A program made the translations under genes and the position numbers. Positions 27,092-39,151 of a stretch of DNA of 64,000 nucleotides are shown piece by piece. The stretch is from Acaryochloris sp. CRU_2_0 (GTDB lineage Bacteria > Cyanobacteriota > Cyanobacteriia > Thermosynechococcales > Thermosynechococcaceae). Where the stretch lies: NCBI GenBank assembly GCA_012034865.1, contig JAAUOM010000001.1, positions 62,001 through 126,000 of the forward strand. Reading direction: 5' to 3'. How positions within the stretch are numbered: the stretch's first letter is position 1; each line of letters begins with the position of its first letter. The notes beneath the pieces were generated by a model that did not search any database, was not told the DNA's origin, and saw only the letters and a program-made list of their open reading frames with translations.

Positions 27092-30000
27092 ATGACTAAC
27101 TCGATCTACACCCAACCCGCCTTCACTTTACCGGATTTGGTTGAAATTCAGCGGGAAAGTTTTCGCTCATTTCTCAAAGAAGGACTGATCGAAGAACTAG
27201 AAAGTTTCTCTCCCATCTCAGACTACACTGGCAAAATTGAGCTGCATTTTTTGGCAAAAACTACAAGCTCAAACGTCCCAAATATGATGTCGATGAAGCC
27301 AAACGTCGGGATAGCACCTATGGTGTGCAAATGTATGTCCCTACCCGTCTCATTAATAAAGAAACCGGGGAAATCAAAGAGCAGGAAGTCTTCATTGGCG
27401 ATCTGCCATTGATGACAGAACGGGGCACCTTTATTATCAATGGTGCTGAGAGGGTAATTGTCAATCAAATTGTCCGCAGCCCTGGAGTATATTACAAGTC
27501 TGAAACCGACAAAAATGGTCGGCGCACTTACAATGCCAGCCTCATTCCCAATCGTGGTGCTTGGTTAAAATTTGAAACCGACAAAAATAGCTTGGTGTGG
27601 GTGCGCATCGATAAAACCCGTAAACTTTCTGCCCAAGTTCTCCTCAAAGCCCTAGGATTAAGCGATGGTGAAATCTTTGACCGCCTCCGCCATCCCGAAT
27701 ACTATCAAAAAACCATTGACAAAGAAGGTCAATTTGGCGAAGAAGAAGCCCTCCTAGAGTTGTATCGAAAACTCCGCCCCGGTGAACCTCCCACTGTCAG
27801 TGGTGGCAATCAACTCTTAGAATCTCGATTTTTTGATCCCAAACGCTATGACTTAGGGCGAGTCGGTCGCTATAAACTCAATAAAAAATTGCGGCTGAAC
27901 ACCCCTGAAGCTACGCGGGTGTTAACCCCAGATGATATTTTGGCGGCCATTGATTATTTAATCAATTTGGAATTTGATATTGGCTCCGTCGATGACATTG
28001 ACCATTTGGGTAATCGTCGGGTGCGTTCCGTGGGTGAGCTACTGCAAAACCAAGTGCGGGTGGGTCTCAATCGCTTAGAGCGGATTATCAAGGAGCGGAT
28101 GACCGTCTCCGATGTTGAATCCTTAACTCCAGCTTCTTTGGTCAATCCAAAGCCTTTGGTCGCTGCGATTAAGGAGTTTTTTGGCTCTAGCCAACTCTCC
28201 CAATTCATGGATCAAACCAATCCCCTAGCCGAGTTGACCCACAAGCGCCGCTTGAGTGCCCTTGGCCCAGGGGGCTTAACGCGAGAGCGAGCTGGTTTCG
28301 CGGTTCGAGATATTCATCCGAGTCACTACGGGCGCATTTGTCCGATTGAAACACCGGAAGGTCCTAATGCTGGTTTGATTGGTTCCTTGGCGACCCACGC
28401 CCGGGTCAATCCCTACGGCTTTATTGAGACCCCCTTTTATCCTGTGGAGCATGGGCGAGTTCTCAAGGATCAGCCTCCCCTGTATATGACCGCTGACGAA
28501 GAAGATGATTTACGGGTAGCACCGGGAGACATTCCCATGGACGCCGAAGGGCATATCCAAGGGGATATCGTTCCGGTTCGCTATCGCCAGGACTTTACGA
28601 CGACCTCGCCCGTGGAGGTGGACTATGTGGCGGTCTCCCCGGTGCAGATTATCTCTGTGGCCACGTCGTTGATCCCCTTCCTCGAACACGATGATGCTAA
28701 CCGCGCCCTCATGGGGTCAAACATGCAACGTCAAGCTGTCCCCCTGCTGCGCCCAGAACGTCCCCTGGTGGGTACAGGGCTAGAGGCTCAAGCGGCTCGT
28801 GATTCTGGCATGGTCATCATCAGTCAAGCTGATGGGGAAGTCACCTACGTCTCTGCGGATGTGATTCGGGTGCGGGATGATTACGGCAACGAGAGTGAGT
28901 ATCAAATCCAGAAATATCAGCGTTCTAATCAGGATACCTGTTTGAACCAGCGTCCGATTGTGTTTGTGGGCGATCGCGTGCAAGAAGGCCAAATTATTGC
29001 CGATGGCTCCGCCACCGAAGGCGGGGAACTGGCCTTAGGCCAAAACATTTTAGTCGTTTACATGCCCTGGGAAGGCTACAACTACGAAGATGCCATTTTA
29101 GTTAGTGAACGCCTGGTTCGTGATGACGTGTACACTTCCATTCATGTCGAGAAATATGAGATAGAAGCTCGACAAACAAAACTCGGTCCCGAAGAAATCA
29201 CCCGCGAGATCCCCAATGTCGGTGAAGATTCCCTCCGCCAACTTGATGAAAATGGCATCATTCGCATTGGTGCATGGGTGGAAGCGGGCGACATCCTCGT
29301 GGGCAAAGTCACCCCGAAAGGTGAATCGGATCAGCCCCCCGAAGAAAAACTGCTGCGGGCCATCTTCGGTGAAAAAGCCAGAGACGTGCGCGACAACTCC
29401 TTAAGGGTTCCTAACGGCGAGAAAGGCCGCGTCGTCGATGTGCGTGTCTTTACCCGTGAACAAGGCGATGAACTGCCCCCTGGTGCCAACATGGTTGTCC
29501 GTGTCTATGTAGCTCAAAAACGCAAACTGCAAGTGGGAGACAAGATGGCCGGTCGTCACGGCAATAAAGGCATCATCTCGCGGATCTTGCCCATTGAAGA
29601 TATGCCCTATCTCCTTGATGGCACCCCCGTCGATTTAGTCTTAAATCCTCTAGGGGTTCCCTCTCGAATGAATGTCGGGCAGGTTTTTGAATGTCTATTA
29701 GGTTGGGCGGGAGAAAATTTGGAGGTTCGATTCAAAATCATACCTTTCGATGAAATGCATGGCGAGGAAGCCTCCCGCACCACTGTCCATGGAAAATTAG
29801 AAGAAGCTCGCCAGAAAACGGGCAAAGATTGGCTCTATGACCCTGAACGTCCTGGTAAACTCCAAGTCTTTGACGGGCGCACGGGCGAACCCTTTGATCA
29901 GCCCGTCACTGTGGGTAAAGCCTATATGTTAAAGCTTGTTCACTTGGTCGATGATAAGATCCATGCTCGCTCTACGGGTCCTTACTCTTTGGTGACTCAA

Positions 30001-30390
30001 CAGCCCTTGGGCGGTAAAGCCCAACAAGGTGGTCAGCGGTTTGGGGAGATGGAAGTCTGGGCTTTGGAAGCATTTGGGGCAGCCTACACCTTGCAAGAAC
30101 TGTTGACAGTCAAATCCGATGATATGCAAGGTCGGAACGAAGCCCTCAATGCCATTGTCAAAGGCCAAGCTATCCCCCGACCCGGCACGCCCGAGTCTTT
30201 CAAAGTGCTGATGCGAGAATTACAGTCCCTCTGTTTGGATATTGCCGTTCATAAGATTGAAACGGAAGAGGATGGCGGTAGTCGAGATATGGAAGTGGAT
30301 TTGATGGCCGATATCAGCCATAAGCGAACCCCCTCTCGACCCACCTACGAATCCTTCTCTCGGATTGATATGGAAGAAGGGGAGAGTTAA
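27092..30390 (+). CDS. rpoB: RNA polymerase β subunit, with a -1 frameshift near codon 53
   Basis: The core catalytic subunit of RNA polymerase. The first 50-odd codons ([24 protein letters not shown]...[10 protein letters not shown]) and the remaining 1021-residue frame are both excellent RpoB, but they are in different frames. The break is at CATTTTTTGGCAAAAACTAC (about 27247-27266). Reading -1 from there gives [20 protein letters not shown], the family sequence. Later hallmarks are intact ([30 protein letters not shown]). Since rpoB cannot be dispensed with, either a base is missing from the sequence or frameshifting or slippage makes the protein. The heptamer T-TTT-TTG is in the correct frame for -1 slippage, but similar breaks elsewhere here argue for sequence error. 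Confidence 0.93.
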
Positions 30391-30483
30391 ACCTTCCCAG
30401 AGGAAATGGGTCAACTCCATCGAGGATTGTTTGGAAATTAGCAAGCAAGATACCAGAAAGATATTCACAGGAAGCTTAAAGCA

Positions 30484-32355
30484 ATGCCAAAGCTCGAACA
30501 GCGATTTGACTATGTCAAAATTGGGTTAGCCTCTCCCGAGAGAATTCGGCAGTGGGGGGAGCGCACTTTACCCAACAACCAAGTTGTGGGTGAAGTGACT
30601 AAACCAGAAACGATCAACTATCGGACGCTCAAGCCGGAAATGGACGGTTTGTTTTGTGAGCGAATTTTTGGCCCGGCCAAAGATTGGGAATGTCACTGCG
30701 GCAAATATAAGCGGGTTCGACACCGGGGGATTGTCTGTGAGCGCTGTGGGGTTGAAGTCACCGAATCCCGGGTTAGACGGCATCGCATGGGTTATATCAA
30801 ATTGGCTGCGCCTGTGACCCATGTTTGGTATTTAAAAGGTATCCCCAGTTATATGGCGACCTTATTAGATATGCCCCTACGGGATGTCGAACAAATTGTC
30901 TACTTCAATGCCTATGTTGTTCTGGATCCAGGGAATGCGGATACCCTGACTTACAAGCAACTGCTGACAGAAGATCAATGGATCGAAATTGAAGATCAAA
31001 TTTATAGCGAAGAGTCCCAACTAGAAGGCATCGAAGTTGGGATTGGGGCAGAGGCGATCCAGCGTCTTCTGCAAGATATCAATCTAGAAAATGAAGCAGA
31101 AACCCTCCGGGAAGAAATTGGTACAGCCAAAGGGCAAAAACGGGCAAAACTGATTAAACGGTTGCGAGTAATCGATAATTTTGTCGGTACTGGTGCTCAA
31201 ACCGATTGGATGGTACTTAGCGTCATTCCCGTGATCCCGCCGGATCTCAGGCCGATGGTGCAGTTAGATGGCGGTCGGTTTGCCACCTCCGATCTCAACG
31301 ATCTATACCGTCGAGTCATTAATCGCAACAACCGCTTGGCTCGTTTGCAAGAGATTCTAGCTCCTGAAATTATTGTTCGAAATGAAAAACGGATGTTGCA
31401 GGAAGCCGTCGATGCCTTGATTGACAATGGTCGGCGGGGTCGCACTGTTGTCGGGGCGAATAATCGTCCCTTGAAGTCCCTCTCAGACATCATCGAAGGT
31501 AAGCAGGGTCGTTTCCGCCAAAACCTGTTAGGGAAAAGGGTGGATTACTCGGGTCGTTCTGTGATTGTGGTGGGTCCCAAGCTCAAAATGCATCAGTGTG
31601 GCTTGCCTAAAGAAATGGCGATTGAACTGTTCCAGCCTTTTGTCATTCATCGGCTTATTGGTCAAGGATTAGTCAACAACATCAAGGCTGCCAAACGATT
31701 GATTCAACGCAATGATCCGGTGATCTGGGATGTCTTAGAAGAAGTCATTGATGGCCACCCCGTGATGCTCAACCGGGCACCAACGTTGCACCGCTTGGGG
31801 ATTCAAGCCTTTGAACCGATGCTGGTCGATGGTCGAGCCATTCAATTGCATCCCCTCGTCTGTCCGGCCTTTAATGCTGACTTTGACGGAGACCAAATGG
31901 CGGTGCATGTGCCCCTGTCAATTGAGGCTCAGTCGGAAGCACGATTGTTGATGCTGGCTTCCAACAATATTTTGTCACCAGCGACGGGTCGACCCATTGT
32001 CACGCCTAGCCAGGATATGGTGTTAGGGGCTTATTATCTAACCGCAGACAACCCCAATAAGCAAAAAGGCGCAGGTCAATATTTTGCGAGTTTAGACGAT
32101 GCCATTATGGCTTATGAACAACAGCAAGTGGATTTGCATGCCTATGTGTGGGTGCGTTTTGATGGTTCCGTCGACGATGGTGAAGATGGGGTTGAGCCTC
32201 AAATTGATACCTCGCCAGAGGGTGTGGTTACGCAGACCTATCCCTCTCGTCGGATTCGTAAGGATGCTGAGGGTAGCTTAATTTCGCAATATATTCGCAC
32301 GACCCCTGGGCGGATTATTTATAACAAAACAATTCAGGACTCATTGGCTAGCTAA
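30484..32355 (+). CDS. rpoC1: RNA polymerase γ subunit (β' N-terminal part)
   Basis: A 623-residue protein covering the N-terminal part of bacterial β', as always in cyanobacteria and plastids. It has the zinc-binding cysteines ([22 protein letters not shown]) and the catalytic aspartate triad [12 protein letters not shown] that holds the active-site magnesium. It is 93 bp behind rpoB and 16 bp before rpoC2, so it belongs to one operon. Intact from ATG to stop; length is typical. Confidence 0.97.
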   Translation: MPKLEQRFDYVKIGLASPERIRQWGERTLPNNQVVGEVTKPETINYRTLKPEMDGLFCERIFGPAKDWECHCGKYKRVRHRGIVCERCGVEVTESRVRRHRMGYIKLAAPVTHVWYLKGIPSYMATLLDMPLRDVEQIVYFNAYVVLDPGNADTLTYKQLLTEDQWIEIEDQIYSEESQLEGIEVGIGAEAIQRLLQDINLENEAETLREEIGTAKGQKRAKLIKRLRVIDNFVGTGAQTDWMVLSVIPVIPPDLRPMVQLDGGRFATSDLNDLYRRVINRNNRLARLQEILAPEIIVRNEKRMLQEAVDALIDNGRRGRTVVGANNRPLKSLSDIIEGKQGRFRQNLLGKRVDYSGRSVIVVGPKLKMHQCGLPKEMAIELFQPFVIHRLIGQGLVNNIKAAKRLIQRNDPVIWDVLEEVIDGHPVMLNRAPTLHRLGIQAFEPMLVDGRAIQLHPLVCPAFNADFDGDQMAVHVPLSIEAQSEARLLMLASNNILSPATGRPIVTPSQDMVLGAYYLTADNPNKQKGAGQYFASLDDAIMAYEQQQVDLHAYVWVRFDGSVDDGEDGVEPQIDTSPEGVVTQTYPSRRIRKDAEGSLISQYIRTTPGRIIYNKTIQDSLAS

Positions 32356-32371
32356 GTTGGAGACGCAGATT

Positions 32372-35300
32372 ATGGCAGAACATTCATCCCATCCCCATCG
32401 TGAGGCTATTCCCCCTGTCTTTTGTAACCGGATTGTGAATAAGGGACAACTCAAATCCTTAGTTCATTGGGCTTTTACCCATTATGGGACTGCTCGTACT
32501 GCCGAAATGGCTGATCATCTCAAGGATTTAGGCTTTCGGTACGCAACCAAAGCGGGGGTGTCCATTAGTGTGGACGATTTACAAGTGCCTCCCAGTAAGC
32601 GTCAACTCCTAGAAACAGCGGAAGAAGAAATCCGAGTCACCGAAGATCGGTATACTCGCGGTGAAATTACTGAAGTTGAGCGCTTTCAAAAAGTGATTGA
32701 TACTTGGAATGGCACCAGTGAAGAACTCAAAGATGAGGTCGTTCGCCATTTTCGCTCGAATAATCCCTTGAATTCGGTGTATATGATGGCGTTTTCTGGG
32801 GCTCGAGGTAACTTGTCTCAGGTACGGCAGTTGGTGGGGATGCGTGGGCTGATGGCCGATCCGCAAGGTGAAATCATTGATTTACCGATTAAGACCAACT
32901 TCCGAGAAGGACTCACAGTCACAGAGTACATCATTTCTTCCTATGGTGCGCGCAAAGGCTTAGTGGATACTGCTTTGAGAACGGCGGATTCGGGGTATCT
33001 TACTCGTCGTTTGGTGGATGTTTCCCAAGATGTGATTATTCGAGAGCTGGACTGTGGCACCCAACGAGGGATTCCGGTTCGCAATATGACCGATGGCGAT
33101 CGCATTTTAATTCCCTTAGCCGATCGCTTGCTGGGTCGAGTGGTTCTCGAAGAGGTTGTCCATCCCAAAACAGGAGAGGTGATCGTTGCCAAAAATCAAG
33201 CTATCTCTGAAACCATTGCGCAACAGGTTGCCGAGGCAAAAATAGAAGAAGTCATTGTCCGCTCCCCCCTGACCTGTGAAGCGGCGCGATCGGTTTGCCA
33301 GCATTGCTATGGCTGGAGTCTTGCCCATGCTCATCTGGTGGATATCGGTGAAGCCGTCGGGATCATTGCTGCCCAATCCATTGGTGAGCCAGGAACGCAA
33401 TTAACCATGCGCACCTTCCACACTGGGGGAGTGTTCACAGGAGAAGTGGCTCGACAAATTCGCGCCCCCTTTAACGGTAAAGTTCGCTTTCCCAAAAAGC
33501 TGCGCAGTCGCTCTTTCCGCACCCGTCATGGCGAGGATGCTCTGACTGCCGAAGTAGGTACAAATCTGACCTTAGAAGGAGAAAATTCCTCCGAGATCTT
33601 CGAAATTACTCAAGGCTCCACCCTGCTGATCCGAGATGGTCAAGCTGTGAAGGAAGGGCAAATGTTAGCAGAAGTGGCAGCAACAGGCCGCAACGTCCGC
33701 AAAACGACGGAAAAAGCCACCAAAGATGTGGCCTCTGATTTAGCTGGTGAAGTTCAATTTGCCAACTTAGTGCCGGAAGAAAAACATGATAGACAAGGAA
33801 ATACCACTCGGATTGCCCCCCGGGGTGGATTGATTTGGGTCTTGTCGGGGGAGGTCTATAATCTACCGCCCGGAGCAGAACCTGCGGTGCAAAATGGTGA
33901 TTACATTGAAGGGGAAGATGTTTTAGCCGAAACCAAGCTGGTGACCGAGCATGGTGGCGTGGTGCGCCTGCCAGAGCAAGAAGAAGGCAAAGGCGGTCGA
34001 GAAGTTGAGATTATTACTGCGTCTGTTTTGCTTGACCAAGCCAAGGTTTGGTTAGAAAGCCATCAAGGACGGGATCAATATGTTGTTGAAGCCCAGCAAA
34101 AGCAACGATTCCTCCTCAAAGCTGCTCCAGGGACTAAAGTCGTCAATGGTCAGGTTGTGGCTGAATTGATTGATGATCATTACCGCACTAGAACGGGGGG
34201 AATCCTCAAATATGCAGGGGTAGAAGTCACCAAACGAGGGAAAGCCAAACAGGGCTATGAAGTCACTCAAGGAGGAACGCTGCTGTGGATTGCCGAAGAA
34301 TCTCATGAAGTGAATAAAGATATTTCTCTGCTACTGGTAGAAGACGGGCAGTACATTGAAGCTGGCACCGAGGTAGTCAAGGACATTTTTTGTCAAAGTA
34401 ACGGGGTTGTAGAAGTCACCCAGAAAAATGACATCTTACGCGAAGTCCTCGTTAAACCGGGCGATCTCCATCTTGTGGATGATCCAGAAGCCTTGAAAGA
34501 AAAAGATCAAACCCTAGTCTATCCTGGGGAAGAAATTTTTCCTGGACTCACCGCTCATGAATTGCGCTATGTGGAATGTGTGACCACTCCTGAGGGCTAT
34601 GCCGTTTTACTCAGACCCGTCACGGAATTTCCAGTTCCCGATCAGCCCTCGGTTCCTTCCCAAGAATCGATTAACGAGGCTGGCCGCTCTATTTGTTTAA
34701 AGGCTGTCCAACGCTTGCCCTACAAAGATGGAGAGCGAGTGAAGTCAGTAGAAGGCATTGACCTTCTGCGGACTCAACTTGTCCTGGAAATTGATACAGA
34801 GGCTCCGCAGTTAGCAGCGGATATTGAGATTTTGCCCGATGAACAAGATCCAGATATCTCTCGGTTACAGTTAGTCATTTTGGAGACGTTAGTCGTCCGA
34901 CGCGATGTGGCCGCAGATCAAACCCAGGGCAGTACCAAAACCCGACTTTTAGTGGAAGAAGGACAGCAGATCGATCCGGGAGCCGTGGTGGCTCGGACTG
35001 AAATCAAAGCGAAGCAAGGTGGCAAAGTCCGAGGGATTCGCAGCAGCAGTGAAGCCACGCGACGCATTTTGGTGGTGACGTCAGACGATCTGATTACGGT
35101 TGAGGTTCCAGAAACATCCGTGACCGTTTCTGAGGGTGAGCTTTTGCGAGCGGGTGATGAAGTTGCTCCCGACATCACTGTTGAAGACTCTTGTCAGGTG
35201 ATGAAAATTGAGGGAGAGCAGGTAATCTTACGCATTGCTCGACCCTACTTGGTTTCTCCTGGTGCCGTTTTGCAAATTGATGATCACGATTTGGTTCAGC

Positions 35301-36370
35301 GTGGGGATAACCTCGCCTTGCTGGTATTTGAGCGCACCAAAACTGGTGATATTATTCAAGGGTTGCCTCGGATTGAAGAACTCCTAGAAGCCCGGAAGCC
35401 CAAGGAGATGTGTACCCTCGCCCAACGCGCAGGTACCTGTCAGGTAATTTACAACGAAGATGACAGTATTGAAGTCAAGATTGTCGAAAAAGACGGAACC
35501 ATCACCGACTATCCCATTGGCCCTGGCCAAAATCCCATTGTTTTGGATGGGCAGGTTGTAGAGGCGGGGGAAGCTGTTACCGATGGTCCCATTAATCCCC
35601 ATGACATTTTGGAGATTTATTTCCGCTTCCACCGAGAATCACAGGGGCTTTATGAAGCGGCTTTGATTAGCTTGCAGAAAGTTCAAACGTTCTTAGTCAA
35701 TGGGGTTCAGTCCGTTTATCAGTCTCAAGGCATTGATATTGCCGATAAACATATTGAGGTGGTGGTTCGGCAAATGACCTCCAAAGTTCGCATTGACGAT
35801 GGTGGTGATACGACTATGTTACCTGGCGAGTTAATTGATCTGTACCAAGTGGAGCAGGTCAATGCTGCTATGTCGATTACGGGAGGAGCCCCCGCAGAAT
35901 ATACACCCGTGTTATTGGGGATTACCAAAGCATCCTTAAACACAGACAGCTTTATTTCAGCGGCAAGCTTCCAAGAAACAACACGGGTGTTGACTGAGGC
36001 GGCCATTCAGGGTAAATCAGACTGGCTGCGGGGTCTGAAAGAGAATGTGATTATCGGTCGTTTGATCCCTGCAGGTACAGGGTTTAATACCTACGATGAC
36101 GGCACTTTTGTGGATTCTGAAGTGGCGTTTGAGGGTATGCCCTTCACCGATGAAGATGATGTGATCGATGATCGAACAGCTCGCAATTACAATATTGATG
36201 ACGTTAGACCCTTTTCTCTAGAGGATGAACGGCTGTTTTATGACCCAACTAAACCTGGAGAACAACAGCGCTCAATATTAGCAATTGACCCCAATGCAGT
36301 TATTAGTGATGACACCTTGATTGATGATCAAGTCGCTGAACACTTAAATGTGGGTTTTGAAGAGGATTAA
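32372..36370 (+). CDS. rpoC2: RNA polymerase β' subunit (C-terminal part)
   Basis: About 1332 residues from ATG 32372 ([11 protein letters not shown]). It includes the bridge-helix and trigger-loop region ([59 protein letters not shown]), the long cyanobacterial insertion made of repeated β-rich sandwich-barrel units in about residues 370-1000, and the C-terminal clamp segment ([40 protein letters not shown]). The acidic tail is typical of the group. Last gene of the rpoB operon. Intact. Confidence 0.97.
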   Translation: MAEHSSHPHREAIPPVFCNRIVNKGQLKSLVHWAFTHYGTARTAEMADHLKDLGFRYATKAGVSISVDDLQVPPSKRQLLETAEEEIRVTEDRYTRGEITEVERFQKVIDTWNGTSEELKDEVVRHFRSNNPLNSVYMMAFSGARGNLSQVRQLVGMRGLMADPQGEIIDLPIKTNFREGLTVTEYIISSYGARKGLVDTALRTADSGYLTRRLVDVSQDVIIRELDCGTQRGIPVRNMTDGDRILIPLADRLLGRVVLEEVVHPKTGEVIVAKNQAISETIAQQVAEAKIEEVIVRSPLTCEAARSVCQHCYGWSLAHAHLVDIGEAVGIIAAQSIGEPGTQLTMRTFHTGGVFTGEVARQIRAPFNGKVRFPKKLRSRSFRTRHGEDALTAEVGTNLTLEGENSSEIFEITQGSTLLIRDGQAVKEGQMLAEVAATGRNVRKTTEKATKDVASDLAGEVQFANLVPEEKHDRQGNTTRIAPRGGLIWVLSGEVYNLPPGAEPAVQNGDYIEGEDVLAETKLVTEHGGVVRLPEQEEGKGGREVEIITASVLLDQAKVWLESHQGRDQYVVEAQQKQRFLLKAAPGTKVVNGQVVAELIDDHYRTRTGGILKYAGVEVTKRGKAKQGYEVTQGGTLLWIAEESHEVNKDISLLLVEDGQYIEAGTEVVKDIFCQSNGVVEVTQKNDILREVLVKPGDLHLVDDPEALKEKDQTLVYPGEEIFPGLTAHELRYVECVTTPEGYAVLLRPVTEFPVPDQPSVPSQESINEAGRSICLKAVQRLPYKDGERVKSVEGIDLLRTQLVLEIDTEAPQLAADIEILPDEQDPDISRLQLVILETLVVRRDVAADQTQGSTKTRLLVEEGQQIDPGAVVARTEIKAKQGGKVRGIRSSSEATRRILVVTSDDLITVEVPETSVTVSEGELLRAGDEVAPDITVEDSCQVMKIEGEQVILRIARPYLVSPGAVLQIDDHDLVQRGDNLALLVFERTKTGDIIQGLPRIEELLEARKPKEMCTLAQRAGTCQVIYNEDDSIEVKIVEKDGTITDYPIGPGQNPIVLDGQVVEAGEAVTDGPINPHDILEIYFRFHRESQGLYEAALISLQKVQTFLVNGVQSVYQSQGIDIADKHIEVVVRQMTSKVRIDDGGDTTMLPGELIDLYQVEQVNAAMSITGGAPAEYTPVLLGITKASLNTDSFISAASFQETTRVLTEAAIQGKSDWLRGLKENVIIGRLIPAGTGFNTYDDGTFVDSEVAFEGMPFTDEDDVIDDRTARNYNIDDVRPFSLEDERLFYDPTKPGEQQRSILAIDPNAVISDDTLIDDQVAEHLNVGFEED

Positions 36371-36470
36371 CTGATCTTGATCAGGTTGTCCAAGCTAAAA
36401 TTCGGGATAGAGAGCTTTACTGTGATGTAGAAGGGGCAGGACTTGGTTGAGGAACTTTACAGCCCCTTCT
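36371..36470. terminator. Hairpins between convergent rpoC2 and hupE
   Basis: CTGATC-TT-GATCAG begins right after the rpoC2 stop (36371-36384). Further on, AGAAGGGGC (36429-36437) pairs perfectly with GCCCCTTCT (36462-36470) around a 24-nt loop. Both are symmetrical, lie between converging genes and lack a long T-run, so a bidirectional or structural terminator is the best reading. Confidence 0.5.
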
Positions 36471-36488
36471 GGCATGCTCCCCTTGGAC

Positions 36489-37103
36489 TCAGCTACCCGT
36501 TAGCAGATTTAGTAATACGTAAACACCCCCCAAAAGGATGCCACCACCCGCAATACGGACTAGACGGTCTTTAAGCAGTTTTTTAATCAGTGTAGCAACC
36601 CCCAAACCGGACAAATGCAATCCGGCTGTCGCCACCATAAAGCCAGTGGCATAGCTGAGTGCCTGAGCATCTTGGGGCATTTCCGTACCATGGGCATAGC
36701 CATGAAAAATTGCCAATATCCCTACAATTGCAACACTGGTGATTAGGGGTAAGCGAGTTGCCATCAGCACCAATCCACCCAGAATTAGATCTGAGGCAAC
36801 TATGCCCTGTTCAACAAAGGGGAGGGGTGCGCCTAGAATCCCCAGAACTCCCCCCAAGGCCATAATGCCAACAAAGCTTAAGGGCATTAGCCAAATTGCG
36901 ACTCCCCCTAACTGAGCGGCCCAAAGCCCAACTGCCAGCATGGCTAGGATGTGATCTAAACCCCCAATGGGGTGGAACATCCCATGCCAAAATCCGATTG
37001 TTTCTCCGGCGTTGACGTGGGCATGAACGAGCTGAGGCAGAAGCAAGGATACCGTAAAAGTACCGATTGAAAGGAGCAATCGTTGCGGGAACTTATTGAA
37101 CAT
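36489..37103 (-). CDS. hupE: HupE/UreJ-family cobalt or nickel transporter
   Basis: About 204 residues from ATG 37103 (MFNKFPQRLL; a start nine codons upstream at 37130 is also open). It has a signal peptide, then histidine motifs of the HupE/UreJ family: HVNAGETIGFWHGMFHPIGGLDHILAM and FHGYAHGTEMP, and six or so membrane segments. Members bring in nickel or cobalt. Here a cobalamin riboswitch lies in the leader, so cobalt uptake for vitamin B12 synthesis is the likely role: B12 represses its own metal supply. Neighbouring genes are unrelated. Confidence 0.88.
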   Translation of the reverse strand: MFNKFPQRLLLSIGTFTVSLLLPQLVHAHVNAGETIGFWHGMFHPIGGLDHILAMLAVGLWAAQLGGVAIWLMPLSFVGIMALGGVLGILGAPLPFVEQGIVASDLILGGLVLMATRLPLITSVAIVGILAIFHGYAHGTEMPQDAQALSYATGFMVATAGLHLSGLGVATLIKKLLKDRLVRIAGGGILLGGVYVLLNLLTGS

Positions 37104-37302
37104 TAGCTGTCTCGCTATATATTTACTCAAGGTTTATTGATAGGCGCATGAGTGCGGAAGCGCAGAGAGCAGAGACTTCCGTGACTTTATTCTCAGTTAC
37201 TAGAGTTTGTTGCGAGACTCCAGCAATAACCCAACCGTATTCGAACAATTCATTAAAACACGCATCATCTATACCTCGCAGATGGGATTAAATAATATTT
37301 AT

Positions 37303-37425
37303 CGGCGGGTATTCTGACTGAGAGGCCAAAACCTCATCACAGTTGCGGGACAGCGGCAGACTTGCACTGCTCTTTCCCCGTTGCCTCTAGCAGATGGTCT
37401 CTGCTAGAACCGCTAGTTGACAGTC
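37303..37425 (-). promoter_or_regulatory. Cobalamin (B12) riboswitch controlling hupE
   Basis: Read on the minus strand, the leader contains GGGAAAGAGCAGTGCAAGT, CTGCCGCTGTCCCGCAACTG and AGTCAGAATACCCGCC, in the order and spacing of adenosylcobalamin riboswitches. A perfect 8-bp hairpin, CTAGCAGA/TCTGCTAG, lies at the 5' side. About 200 nt separate the aptamer from the hupE start. In that stretch a stem CGGAAG/CTTCCG could be part of the expression platform; a clear terminator was not seen. Confidence 0.92.
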
Positions 37426-37443
37426 AGTTTATCATACAAGCGC

Positions 37444-38613
37444 TTAAGCGGGATTGTCCGTCGTCGATTCAGAAGAAGCGGGTGGGCGACGATGCAGGAC
37501 AATAATATTTGACCCAACCACGGGTTCTCTTGCCAGTACCTTGTCGGTTTGATCACGAATTTCTAACTTGGGAAAATTGAGTTGGCGAGATCGTTCTAGA
37601 ACATCTTTGCCCAATTGGTCTTGCTCTGTTGGGGTGAGATCAAACCAGCGATCGCTAACCTTCACCACCCACTGTTCTGCCTGAAAGTTAGCCTGGACGG
37701 ATTGGACAACATCTTGAGAGTAGCGATCAACCACCTGCGCCACTTGGGTTTGCACATCCATGATCGGTTTTTGTTCAGGCTGGGGAGGGGAAGGAGGTTC
37801 ACTTGTGGGTGCTTCTGCAGTTGGTGAGGCTGGCTGGGGTGGAGAGGGAGATACAGGTGCAAGCGTAACGGGAACTGGTTTTACAGGTTTAGGGACAGTC
37901 ACAACAGGCTGAGTTTGAGGACGGGTCTGGACGGCTGGTTTAATCGCAGCAGTTACAGAAGAAAATAGCCAGTATCCGATTAACAGAATGCTCAAAATCA
38001 CCAGGGTTAAGAAGCGATCTGAAAAGGGTTTTAAAGCCTCTGGAAAGCGTCCACGCAGAAACTTCAGTCCTAAACCCCACAAAGGTTTGACAACTTTATT
38101 GCCTAGAGGAATGAGAATTTGTTTCCAGATCCAGGTGAAAACCTGAACGATGGGCTGAAGTGGTTTAAGCCGTGCTTGCAAATTGCTGTAGAGTTTTGAA
38201 GCGACAACCTGCTTTTGCACCGTCGAGAAGAGAGAGCCAACGGCCTTACTCACGGGGATCCAGACTTGGGTAAGTGTGGACTCAATTGTTGACCCAATAG
38301 GTTGCGTTTCTGGTAAAGACGAGGATGTCCTAGCAGTGATGGGTTTGTCTGGTCTAGGCTTAGATGTAGGGGGTGGAGATGGTATTTTCTGAGCAACTGC
38401 TTCTGTGGTCTGGTCGCTAGAGGGTCTAGATGCAGAAGGCTCAGAGTTAGGCTTATTTCGCCAAACAGAAGGTCGGAGGGACTCTGACTTTGGCTGAGGT
38501 GGAGGATTTGCAGCCGACGTTGCCTGGAGATCGCCTTGAGCAGGATCTGTAGAGGATGCAGATCCTGGGACATCAGATTCTGATTGGGGGACAATGGGTT
38601 GTTCTTCAGGCAT
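37444..38613 (-). CDS. Proline-rich single-pass membrane protein of unknown function
   Basis: A 389-residue protein I do not recognise by name. The N-terminal 110 residues are Pro/Ser/Gln-rich and disordered. Residues about 110-190 look helical and amphipathic (WIPVSKAVGSLFSTVQKQVV). One membrane segment lies at about 203-220 (LTLVILSILLIGYWLFSS), followed by a second Pro-rich linker and a small C-terminal domain of about 100 residues (VAQVVDRYSQDVVQSVQANF...WFDLTPTEQDQLGKDVLERS). The C-terminal part is probably outside the membrane. Such two-linker layouts are typical of envelope or thylakoid-associated cyanobacterial proteins. No neighbours indicate a function. Confidence 0.7.
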   Translation of the reverse strand: MPEEQPIVPQSESDVPGSASSTDPAQGDLQATSAANPPPQPKSESLRPSVWRNKPNSEPSASRPSSDQTTEAVAQKIPSPPPTSKPRPDKPITARTSSSLPETQPIGSTIESTLTQVWIPVSKAVGSLFSTVQKQVVASKLYSNLQARLKPLQPIVQVFTWIWKQILIPLGNKVVKPLWGLGLKFLRGRFPEALKPFSDRFLTLVILSILLIGYWLFSSVTAAIKPAVQTRPQTQPVVTVPKPVKPVPVTLAPVSPSPPQPASPTAEAPTSEPPSPPQPEQKPIMDVQTQVAQVVDRYSQDVVQSVQANFQAEQWVVKVSDRWFDLTPTEQDQLGKDVLERSRQLNFPKLEIRDQTDKVLAREPVVGSNIIVLHRRPPASSESTTDNPA

Positions 38614-38823
38614 AGGTTTGACAAAAGGCAGAAACTGTAGGAACCGTTACCAGCATCAGCAGGTTACCTCTGCTCAGCCCTAATCTATCATCAAACTGTT
38701 GTGTCCAGCTTGCTGTCAGCGTAACGAATACTAACTTCAATCCATGATGACGTCGATCTGTATACCTACGGATAATTTCAGCTATTCTGCTCACCTACCC
38801 TTGAGTTGTTAGTGGGTTATGAC

Positions 38824-38994
38824 TTACGAAAGCGTCGCCGCAAAAGCACATAACCCAGCAATGACGAGAATGCCTCCCACCGTGAGGAGTGTATTAATGG
38901 TCTTGGTTTTAGCCGTTGGCGGTTCAGCCGCATAGCTTTTAGGTTCAACGGCAAAATTGTTGAGGAGACCTTTATCTTCGGTGGTATAGCGCAT
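38824..38994 (-). CDS. psb34: Photosystem II assembly protein Psb34
   Basis: A 56-residue protein. It begins MRYTTEDKGLLNNFAVEPKSYAAEPPT, nearly the consensus N-terminus of Psb34 (Ssl1498 family), and ends in one membrane helix (INTLLTVGGILVIAGLCAFAATL). Psb34 is a small thylakoid protein that binds photosystem II assembly intermediates through CP47 during maturation. It stands alone between the proline-rich protein gene and thiG, with its own upstream gap of about 157 bp. Confidence 0.88.
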   Translation of the reverse strand: MRYTTEDKGLLNNFAVEPKSYAAEPPTAKTKTINTLLTVGGILVIAGLCAFAATLS

Positions 38995-39151
38995 ATTTAA
39001 ACAAAGTTCATGAATTTTTATAAATTATAACAGCCCTTTTGCATCCTGGTTAATCCCCAAAAAGTCGTGAGGAGTATCCTTACAAAGCTGATCCGACTTC
39101 AGGTTGCAATCATGACCTGTTTCGTATCACCGCATTCTGGATAGATCAAGA

